64,000 nt of DNA. Origin: Croceimicrobium sp963974215 (GTDB lineage: Bacteria; Bacteroidota; Bacteroidia; Flavobacteriales; Schleiferiaceae). A program made the translations under genes and the position numbers. The notes under the pieces are model-generated. The model had not been told where the DNA came from and did not search any database. It worked only from the letters and a program-made list of their open reading frames with translations. Of the stretch, positions 43,792 to 50,430 are shown one piece after another (the stretch's first letter is position 1; every line of letters starts with the position of its first letter). The stretch lies in NCBI GenBank assembly GCA_963974215.1, contig CAXBBL010000003.1, forward strand, positions 62,001 to 126,000. Direction: 5' to 3'.

Positions 43792-44346
43792 ATGGAAGAG
43801 ATTGAATTAATTTTTGAAGAGACGGGCGATCACATGAAAAAGTCGCTTCAGCACTTGGATAAAGAACTTTTAAAGATCCGTGCAGGAAGAGCTAACCCAT
43901 CTATGCTAGAGGGAGTGCGCTTGGAATACTACGGCTCGCTTACGCCACTATCACAGGTTTCAAATATCTCCACTCCTGATGCACGTACCCTAGCTGTACA
44001 GCCCTGGGAGAAAGGATTAATCGGCGAAATTGAAAAGGCAATTATGAATGCGAATCTGGGCTTGAACCCCCAAAATAACGGGGAAACCGTAATGATTAAC
44101 ATTCCACCTTTAACCGAAGAACGTCGTCGCGATTTAGTAAAACGTGCCAGAGCTGAAGCGGAAGAGGCTAAAATTGGTATTAGAACCGCTCGTAAAGATG
44201 CCAACGATATGCTGAAAACAATCGACGGGGTAAGTGAAGACATCATTAAAGATGCGGAAGAACGCGTACAAAACTTGACCAATAAATACTCAGCTAAAGT
44301 GGACGATGTATTAGCGGTTAAGGAAAAGGAAATTATGACAGTTTAA
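43792..44346 (+). CDS. frr: Ribosome recycling factor
   Basis: 184 aa. Family features: SLQHLDKELLKIRAGRANPSML, VRLEYYGSLTPLSQVSNI, PPLTEERRRDLVKRARAEAEEAKIGIR, and C-terminal helix I. With EF-G it splits post-termination ribosomes. Overlaps the convergent rsmI gene by 4 nt. Confidence 0.98.
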   Translation: MEEIELIFEETGDHMKKSLQHLDKELLKIRAGRANPSMLEGVRLEYYGSLTPLSQVSNISTPDARTLAVQPWEKGLIGEIEKAIMNANLGLNPQNNGETVMINIPPLTEERRRDLVKRARAEAEEAKIGIRTARKDANDMLKTIDGVSEDIIKDAEERVQNLTNKYSAKVDDVLAVKEKEIMTV

Positions 44347-45041
44347 GCTTGGCGCTTGAGCTTTTTAGTATAACCTTCTACACATAAAACCATCTCTCCT
44401 TTAGGGTTATGGTTATCACACCAAGAGGCAAGCTCCAGTAGTTTGCCTCTTTTTGTTTGCTCAAATTTCTTAGAAATTTCGCGGCTAAGACTGGCTTCTC
44501 TTTCTGGTCCAAGGTATTCAGCTAAATCGCGACAGGTGCGGGCAATGCGATGAGGCGATTCGTATAAAATTATAGTGCGGGCTTCCTCGCTTAATTGCTT
44601 CAGTTTTGTTTGACGTCCTTTTTTAACAGGCAAAAAGCCTTCGAAGCAAAAGCTGTGTGCCGCCAAGCCACTGTTTACCAAAGCGGGAACAAAAGCCGTA
44701 GCCCCGGGTAAACATATTACTTCAATATCTAAGGAAATAGCTTTGGCTACCATTAAATATCCTGGGTCTGAAATGGCAGGAGTGCCGGCATCGCTAATTA
44801 GCGCAATTTGCCGACCCGCTTCTAATTGCTCTCCTAAAGACTCTACTGCTTTATGTTCATTGTGCATATGAAAAGAGCGGAGAGGTTTATCAATTTCGAA
44901 ATGTTTCAACAGTTTACCCGAGGTACGGGTGTCTTCGGCTAAAATGAGATCTACTTCCTTTAAAACCCTAATGGCTCTAAGGGTCATGTCTTCTAAATTA
45001 CCAATAGGAGTAGGAACAATGTATAAGATACCTGCGCTCAT
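44343..45041 (-). CDS. rsmI: 16S rRNA (cytidine(1402)-2'-O)-methyltransferase
   Basis: 232 aa SAM-dependent methyltransferase of the tetrapyrrole-methylase fold. Marks: LYIVPTPIGNLEDMTLRAIRVL, AEDTRTSGKLLKHF, ALISDAGTPAISDPGY, PGATAFVPAL and YESPHR. Methylates C1402 in the ribosomal P site. The C-terminal RsmI domain is short. It is adjacent (no gap) to an alkyltransferase-like gene on the same strand and to trmB. Confidence 0.96.
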   Translation of the reverse strand: MSAGILYIVPTPIGNLEDMTLRAIRVLKEVDLILAEDTRTSGKLLKHFEIDKPLRSFHMHNEHKAVESLGEQLEAGRQIALISDAGTPAISDPGYLMVAKAISLDIEVICLPGATAFVPALVNSGLAAHSFCFEGFLPVKKGRQTKLKQLSEEARTIILYESPHRIARTCRDLAEYLGPEREASLSREISKKFEQTKRGKLLELASWCDNHNPKGEMVLCVEGYTKKLKRQA

Positions 45042-45380
45042 TTAAAATTCTCTAAAGTTTAAGTTTTCGGCGGGATCCCAAAATAACTCTTTAAAATCAA
45101 GTACTTGATCGTTTACTACTTTAATGCCTTCCTCTTGTAGTAATTCCGCCATAAGTTCTGGGGGGTCGAAAGCGTGCTTGCCACTTAAAAGGCCGTTGCG
45201 ATTTAATACGCGATGGGCGGGTAAGAAATCTAAAACACCGCTTTGTTTAAGCGCAAATCCTACCATTCGTGAGCTTCGGGCTGCGCCTAAAAATTTAGCA
45301 ATCGCTCCATAAGAGCAAACTCTACCTTTGGGTATTTCGCGCACCACGCTATATACTCGTTGGTAGAAATCGCTAGGCAA
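45042..45380 (-). CDS. Alkyltransferase-like protein (ATL), no catalytic Cys
   Basis: 112 aa. Sequence of the C-terminal DNA-binding domain of O6-methylguanine-DNA methyltransferase: IPKGRVCSYGAIAKFLGAARSSRMVG (helix-turn-helix), but the active-site PCHR is PAHR (LPAHRVLN), so alkyl transfer is impossible. ATLs bind O6-alkylguanine and hand lesions to nucleotide excision repair (established for family members). The lesion-flipping Tyr and Arg finger regions appear present. Overlaps trmB by 8 nt and touches rsmI, so co-transcribed with both RNA methyltransferases. Confidence 0.9.
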   Translation of the reverse strand: MPSDFYQRVYSVVREIPKGRVCSYGAIAKFLGAARSSRMVGFALKQSGVLDFLPAHRVLNRNGLLSGKHAFDPPELMAELLQEEGIKVVNDQVLDFKELFWDPAENLNFREF

Positions 45381-46047
45381 AGCTGAAGCGGATATAGGTT
45401 ATTTTCTTGCCTTCGTTGCGGAATTTCTCCTCGTAAAAGGTTTTCACTTCCTGTAAAAGCGATTCTTCTCCCTTCTTCAGTTGCTTATCAATGTCGTGCA
45501 TTACTTTATGAATAGGGAAGCCCATCAGCTGCAGCAAACCAAGCGTATAGCCATGCAAAAATTCGCTATCCGTTTTAAGGTGAATCAATCCACCCATTTC
45601 TAAAATGGACTGATAGCGCATTAAGAAGTTGGGATGTGTAAGGCGATGTTTAATGCGGGTATGTTTTATTTGTGGATCGGGAAAAGTGATCCATATTTCT
45701 GCTACTTCACCAGCATCAAAGCAATTATCAATTAGCTCAATTTGAGTGCGAAGGAATGCAACATTCTCGAGGCCCTTTTCTTTGGCTTCGGTGGCTCCAT
45801 ACCAAATACGGGAACCTTTAATATCGATGCCAATAAAGTTTTTTTCGGGGAAACGCTGCGCCATGGCCAAGGTGTATTCCCCCTTGCCACATCCCAGCTC
45901 AAGCACAATGGGTTTGTCATTGCCAAAGATCTTCTCGCCCCATTTGCCTTGTAAGTCTAAACCTTTTAAAACTTCTTCCCGTTTCGGTTCTATAACATGA
46001 TGCATTGCCTTATTTTCGGCAAAGCGTTCTAATTTTTTACGCGCCAT
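45373..46047 (-). CDS. trmB: tRNA (guanine(46)-N7)-methyltransferase
   Basis: 224 aa from ATG at 46047 (MARKKLERFAENK); the open frame extends upstream past the start of the divergent gene and is not used. SAM-binding LELGCGKGEY, FIGIDIKGSR; ITFPDPQIKHTRIKHRL is the TrmB signature with the catalytic Asp; the C-terminal YEEKF stretch follows. Modifies G46 in the tRNA variable loop. First gene of the trmB-ATL-rsmI operon. Confidence 0.96.
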   Translation of the reverse strand: MARKKLERFAENKAMHHVIEPKREEVLKGLDLQGKWGEKIFGNDKPIVLELGCGKGEYTLAMAQRFPEKNFIGIDIKGSRIWYGATEAKEKGLENVAFLRTQIELIDNCFDAGEVAEIWITFPDPQIKHTRIKHRLTHPNFLMRYQSILEMGGLIHLKTDSEFLHGYTLGLLQLMGFPIHKVMHDIDKQLKKGEESLLQEVKTFYEEKFRNEGKKITYIRFSFA

Positions 46048-46088
46048 GTCGCAAAAGTAGTTTATTGACTTTTTTATTTCTCTCTTCC

Positions 46089-47144
46089 ATGTCAAAAAGG
46101 ATAGTTTATGGGGTGTTAAACTGGGGTTTAGGTCACGCTACACGCTCAAAGCTGGTGATTAACGAACTTTTAAATAGAGGTTTTGAAGTCTTGGTAGTTT
46201 CTGATGGCGAGTGTTTGGAGTGGTTGCGTACTGAATTTCCTCAATTAGAATTTTTCGATTTCCCTGCCTATAATGTAAGATACAGTAAAAAAAATAGCCA
46301 GTGGTTGAAGTTAGCCCTGCAATTACCCAAAATAAATATTGCTGTAAAACGAGAAAGGGCTTTGCTTAGAGACATTGTTAAAGACCACAAGGTGGATGGA
46401 ATTATCTCCGATAATCGCCTCGGTTTTTACCATCCTGAAGTGCCAAGTGTTTATATTAGTCACCAATTAAAACTTTCTTTCGGCTGGGCTTCTACCTTAG
46501 CTAGCCTAGCCCATGCCCATTTCATTAATAACTTTAACCAGCTTTGGATTCCCGATACGGAAGATCATCTTTTGGCGGGCGATTTAAGTGTGCCCAATCA
46601 TATAAAAATTCCCTTTAAGTATGTGGGCCCTTTGTCCCATTTTAATTTCTCTAGATCAGTAGTTTCTGGCGATTATATTGTGGCTGTTTTAAGTGGACCA
46701 GAACCGCAAAGGACCTTATTAGAGAATAAAATATTGGAGCAATGGGATCCACAAATGAGCCGACTATTACTAGTGCGGGGAAGTAATGAGACGGGTATTC
46801 CGACAACGAAACAGGATAATATCATGATCTACCCACGTTTGGAGACAGATCGCTTGCAAAGCCTAATTTCAGGAGCGCAATTAATTATCAGCCGTTCGGG
46901 TTATTCCTCCATTATGGATTATTATAAGCTGGATAAAAACGCACTTTTAATCCCAACACCCGGGCAAGGTGAACAAGAGTATTTAGCCAAGCATCTGTTT
47001 CAGCAAAACCGGTTTTATTCGGTAAAGCAAAAGAATCTAAAGCTTTCGCAAGATTTGGCCAAAGCAAGCACCTACTTCGGGTTTAGCCGTGTACAACAAA
47101 AGCACGAGCTGGCAAATTGGGATGAATTATTTAGCCTTTTTTAA
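46089..47144 (+). CDS. Glycosyltransferase family protein (GT-B fold)
   Basis: 351 aa from ATG at 46089 (MSKRIVYGVLNWGLGHATR). GT-B enzyme of the MurG-like/UDP-GlcNAc epimerase-like superfamily: N-terminal GLGHATRSK, C-terminal ISRSGYSSIMDYYKL with the nucleotide-sugar-binding Gly/Ser and Glu-like contacts, and PTPGQGEQEYLAKHL. Acceptor unknown. Starts 41 bp from the divergent trmB. Overlaps the convergent kinase gene by 14 nt. Confidence 0.85.
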   Translation: MSKRIVYGVLNWGLGHATRSKLVINELLNRGFEVLVVSDGECLEWLRTEFPQLEFFDFPAYNVRYSKKNSQWLKLALQLPKINIAVKRERALLRDIVKDHKVDGIISDNRLGFYHPEVPSVYISHQLKLSFGWASTLASLAHAHFINNFNQLWIPDTEDHLLAGDLSVPNHIKIPFKYVGPLSHFNFSRSVVSGDYIVAVLSGPEPQRTLLENKILEQWDPQMSRLLLVRGSNETGIPTTKQDNIMIYPRLETDRLQSLISGAQLIISRSGYSSIMDYYKLDKNALLIPTPGQGEQEYLAKHLFQQNRFYSVKQKNLKLSQDLAKASTYFGFSRVQQKHELANWDELFSLF

Positions 47145-48177
47145 GGGTAAAGGAAAAAGTAGAACCACGGTTTTCGCTACTGCGCACATTTATACTTTGT
47201 TTATGCGCTTCTAAAATATGCTTGACGATAGATAGACCTAATCCTGTGCCGCCGGCATCCCGCGATCTGCTCTTATCCACGCGGTAAAAGCGTTCGAAAA
47301 TTCGGGGCAGATCTTCCGAAGGAATTCCGCCGCCATTATCGCTTACTTCGGTAAGGATATGCGCATCCATATCGAAAAAGCTAACCTCTACTTGCCCGTT
47401 TTCATTACCATATTTGATGGCATTACCAATTAAGTTGATAAGCACCTGTTCCATTTTAGAACGATCAGCCATTACCATTACCGCCTTATCGTTTTCACGT
47501 TTCACGCTTAAGCGGATGTGTTTCTTCTTGCTGGGAGATTCTAAAAGTTCAAAGACATCTCTAACTAAAACCACGAGGTCGAATTTTTCCGCAAATATCT
47601 GCACACGGTCCGATTCTAAGGCGCTAATGGTTTCCAGGTCGTCAATAATATTGATCATCCTATCTACCGACTTGTTGGCGCGTTTTAAGTAGCGTCGGTT
47701 GATTTCCTCATCGTCAATAGCGCCATCAAGGAGAGTAAGTAAATATCCCTGAATATTGAAGATAGGTGTTTTTAGTTCGTGGGAAATATTGCCAATAAAC
47801 TCACGACGGAAATTTTCGCGCTCTCTTAATTCGGCAATTTCATTGCGATTTTGATCGGCCCATTCGGAAACTTCGCGTGTTACTAAATCTAAATCGGTAG
47901 AACGTATTATTTCTCGCTCATCAAAGTCAGAACCGACCTTCAGCTCGTGGATGTTTTTATAAATAAGCTTCACCTTGCTGTAGATAAAGTTTTCCACTCC
48001 CATTCTAATGAGGAGAAAGGAAACAATAGTGATTGCAAGGGATAAGGTTCCCGAGATATAGATGGGTACTCCTTCAATATTGTAGATTAAATGCAAAAGG
48101 GTGGTAATCCCAAACGTAATACCTCCTATGGCTAGGGCAATAATAAGGGCCAGAGTTACAGGCTTGTCTAGGCGCAT
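47131..48177 (-). CDS. PhoR-like sensor histidine kinase
   Basis: 348 aa. Two TM helices near the N-terminus (about 8-25 and 38-60) with a very short loop, so no large periplasmic sensor; then a linker, HisKA with H-box NISHELKTPIFNIQGYLLTL, and HATPase_c with NLIGNAIKYG, DNGGGIP and GTGLGLSIV. Typical for Bacteroidota PhoR homologues, which usually sense through partners. Encoded 6 bp after the response regulator. Direct neighbours and the nearby Pi transporter point to phosphate control (inference). Confidence 0.9.
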   Translation of the reverse strand: MRLDKPVTLALIIALAIGGITFGITTLLHLIYNIEGVPIYISGTLSLAITIVSFLLIRMGVENFIYSKVKLIYKNIHELKVGSDFDEREIIRSTDLDLVTREVSEWADQNRNEIAELRERENFRREFIGNISHELKTPIFNIQGYLLTLLDGAIDDEEINRRYLKRANKSVDRMINIIDDLETISALESDRVQIFAEKFDLVVLVRDVFELLESPSKKKHIRLSVKRENDKAVMVMADRSKMEQVLINLIGNAIKYGNENGQVEVSFFDMDAHILTEVSDNGGGIPSEDLPRIFERFYRVDKSRSRDAGGTGLGLSIVKHILEAHKQSINVRSSENRGSTFSFTLKKG

Positions 48178-48183
48178 GGGAAA

Positions 48184-48879
48184 TTAACTTTCAAATTTAT
48201 AGCCTACTCCTTTAACGGTTTTAATAAACTTTTCGCCAATCTTTTCGCGCAATTTACGAATATGTACATCAATAGTTCGGCCTCCAACTACTACTTCATT
48301 GCCCCATATTTTATCTAAAATTTCATCGCGGTGAAATACTTTACCAGGTTTAGAGGTGAGTAAGGTTAAAAGCTCAAACTCCTTACGTGGTAAATCAAGT
48401 TTCTGGTTCTTTAGGCGCACTTGGTATTTATCTAAATCAATGAAGAGAATGCCAAAATCTTGAATGTTTTCGACGGCAACTTCAGTGCCTCCGCTTTGTG
48501 CGTAGCGACGTAAAAGTGCTTTGATGCGACTAATCAAAACTTTGGGCTTAATGGGTTTGGTGATATAGTCATCTGCGCCAGCGTCGAAACCTGCCACTTG
48601 AGAATAGTCTTCCCCACGCGCCGTTAAAAAGGCAATAAGCGTGTTTTCTAAGCCCGGGGTTTTTCTAATTTGATCGCAAGTTTCAATGCCATCCATGCCG
48701 GGCATCATAACATCTAGTAGGATAAGGTGTGGTTTTTCTTTAATGGCTTTTTTAAGTCCTTCTGCACCATTGCTGGCTTTTAAAACTTTAAACTCTTCCT
48801 TCTTGAGGTTGTAACTAACGAACTCTAAAATATCGGGTTCATCGTCAACTAGGAGTATGGTATAGTCGCTGTTGTTCAT
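48184..48879 (-). CDS. PhoB-like response regulator
   Basis: 231 aa from ATG at 48879 (MNNSDYTILLVDDEP). Receiver domain: VDDEPDILEF acidic pocket, phosphorylated Asp in LILLDVMMPGMDG, Thr in FLTARGEDY and Lys in ITKPIKPKVL; then OmpR/PhoB winged helix ending RTIDVHIRKLREKIG...VKGVGYKFE. OmpR family, with the features of PhoB. Probably autoregulated: a TTAACA-like pair at 11-bp period lies upstream. Operon partner: the histidine kinase. Confidence 0.93.
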   Translation of the reverse strand: MNNSDYTILLVDDEPDILEFVSYNLKKEEFKVLKASNGAEGLKKAIKEKPHLILLDVMMPGMDGIETCDQIRKTPGLENTLIAFLTARGEDYSQVAGFDAGADDYITKPIKPKVLISRIKALLRRYAQSGGTEVAVENIQDFGILFIDLDKYQVRLKNQKLDLPRKEFELLTLLTSKPGKVFHRDEILDKIWGNEVVVGGRTIDVHIRKLREKIGEKFIKTVKGVGYKFES

Positions 48880-48900
48880 TTTCGTATTGATTAACGCCGT

Positions 48901-48908
48901 CAAAAATA
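48901..48908 (-). promoter_or_regulatory. -7 promoter element of the response-regulator/kinase operon
   Basis: TATTTTTG on the minus strand, 21 bp before the ATG at 48879; no good -33 element. Confidence 0.55.
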
Positions 48909-48935
48909 GCCATTAATAAAGCCTTCTTGGGCAGC

Positions 48936-48952
48936 TTAACAAATCGTTAATC
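48936..48952. promoter_or_regulatory. Putative PhoB box upstream of the response regulator
   Basis: TTAACA-N5-TTAATC, two hexamers at 11-bp period, 27 bp upstream of the -7 element on the minus strand; likely autoregulatory. Resembles the PhoP/PhoB direct-repeat geometry (TTAACA in Bacillus). Confidence 0.45.
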
Positions 48953-49059
48953 TAAATCAATGTCTTATTTGACGGTTACTACTGCGAGGCAGCCCACTAA
49001 TTTAAGGCCTTTTGGGAACTAAAGCCTAAAAATTCCATCTAAAAAAAATTAAGGCTAAG

Positions 49060-49087
49060 CTTTAAACTGGCTTAACACGGACTTAAC
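49060..49087 (+). promoter_or_regulatory. Putative triple PhoB box upstream of the beta-helix lipoprotein
   Basis: CTTTAA at 49060, CTTAAC at 49071 and CTTAAC at 49082: three hexamers at exactly 11-bp spacing, ending 11 bp upstream of a -7-like element. This is one helical face per repeat, as for PhoB-type regulators. Confidence 0.55.
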
Positions 49088-49097
49088 AAGACCACCC

Positions 49098-49105
49098 TTT
49101 ATTTG
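49098..49105 (+). promoter_or_regulatory. -7-like promoter element of the beta-helix lipoprotein gene
   Basis: TTTATTTG, one mismatch to TAnnTTTG; 32 bp before the ATG. Likely activator-dependent. Confidence 0.5.
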
Positions 49106-49136
49106 CGCCAAGAAAAAACAACAATTATTTCTCCTA

Positions 49137-50339
49137 ATGAAAAAGTTTAAATTATTCGCTTTATCAGCTTTAGCTGCCCTAGCATTCACTTCTTGCGAAG
49201 AAGACCCAGACCCAATAGTAAATGGGCCAGATGACATTAGCGTTATCCCCGTATCAGGAAGTATCACTAGTGATGTTACTTGGACCAAAGATAATATCTA
49301 CCGTTTAGATGGTCGTGTGTTTGTAGAAAACAACGCTACTTTAACTATCGAAGCTGGTACTATTATTAAAGCTTCTCCTGGTCAAGCAGCTTTCTCTTCT
49401 GCCTTAATCATTACCCGTAATGGAATGATTAACGCGCAAGGTTCTGCCGCTGAGCCAATCATCTTCACTTCTAGTGCTGATGCAATTGAGCCAGGGATGA
49501 TTACTTCTCCTAACATGGATCCTTCTACTAGAGGTCTTTGGGGTGGTGTTATCATCTTAGGTGAGGCTAACATTTCTGCACAGAATGCCAATGATCAAGA
49601 CGTTTCTGAGTTACAAATCGAAGGTGTTCCGACCTCAGAAGATGCTTTATACGGTGGTAATAACGACGCTGACAACAGTGGAACGTTCTCTTATGTTTCT
49701 ATTCGTCACGGTGGTACTAGTATTGGTGATGGTAATGAAATTAATGGCCTTACTTTAGGTGGTGTAGGTTCTGCTACCACTATCAATAACATCGAAGTTA
49801 CTGGAAACGCAGATGATGGTATCGAGTGGTTTGGTGGAAGCGTTAACTTAACCAATGTATTAATCTGGAACTCTGGTGATGACGGTTTAGATACGGACCA
49901 AGATTGGATCGGAACATGTTCTGATTTCATCATCGTAACTCCTAATGGTTCTGCTTTCGAATTAGATGGTCCAGAAGGTTCATTAAACCGCGGAACTCAC
50001 CAATTTAATAATGGTGTTGTTTATGCTGGTGGATCTATCGGTGATTTAGTTGACTGGGATAGCAATACTAATGCAGGTGTAAGCAATGTATACTTCTTTG
50101 GAATGGAAGCTAGCTACGCAGACGGTGTATCTTCTTTCGGTGGTGACGGTACTGGTACCAACTCAGGTTGGGAATATACTTTAGCTGCTGGTCAGGTTGC
50201 TGATTCAGTATTCCAAGGTGTACCTACTAATATTCTTACTGCAGTTGGAGCTAACCAAAACACGGTAGGTCCTGATGCTTCAAGTTTCGCTTGGACATGG
50301 GCTGGTGCTTCAGGTGCACTAAGCGGTTTAGGTCTATAA
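49137..50339 (+). CDS. Beta-helix lipoprotein, possible surface partner of the TonB receptor
   Basis: 400 aa. Lipoprotein signal MKKFKLFALSALAALAFTSC, mature start EEDPDP. The rest is a right-handed parallel beta-helix-like repeat region (RLDGRVFVENNATLTIEAGTII; NINNIEVTGNADDGIEWFGGSVNLTNVLIWNSGDDGLD), low in charge, with no catalytic motif found; such folds serve as adhesins or polysaccharide binders. Lacks a T9SS sorting domain. Followed by a terminator and then a TonB receptor. Putative PhoB boxes precede it. Might present phosphorus-containing polymers to the receptor (inference). Confidence 0.8.
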   Translation: MKKFKLFALSALAALAFTSCEEDPDPIVNGPDDISVIPVSGSITSDVTWTKDNIYRLDGRVFVENNATLTIEAGTIIKASPGQAAFSSALIITRNGMINAQGSAAEPIIFTSSADAIEPGMITSPNMDPSTRGLWGGVIILGEANISAQNANDQDVSELQIEGVPTSEDALYGGNNDADNSGTFSYVSIRHGGTSIGDGNEINGLTLGGVGSATTINNIEVTGNADDGIEWFGGSVNLTNVLIWNSGDDGLDTDQDWIGTCSDFIIVTPNGSAFELDGPEGSLNRGTHQFNNGVVYAGGSIGDLVDWDSNTNAGVSNVYFFGMEASYADGVSSFGGDGTGTNSGWEYTLAAGQVADSVFQGVPTNILTAVGANQNTVGPDASSFAWTWAGASGALSGLGL

Positions 50340-50368
50340 TTTAGCTTTTACAACAAAAGAAAAATAAC

Positions 50369-50398
50369 AAGCTTGCCCTTTAGGGGCAGGCTTTTTTT
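50369..50398 (+). terminator. Rho-independent terminator between lipoprotein and TonB receptor genes
   Basis: Stem AAGCTTGCCC / GGGCAGGCTT with loop TTTAG, then five T. No promoter found between it and the receptor gene, so it probably reduces rather than stops transcription. Confidence 0.75.
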
Positions 50399-50430
50399 GC
50401 ATTTTAATATCGTTTCAATTTTTAAGGATT

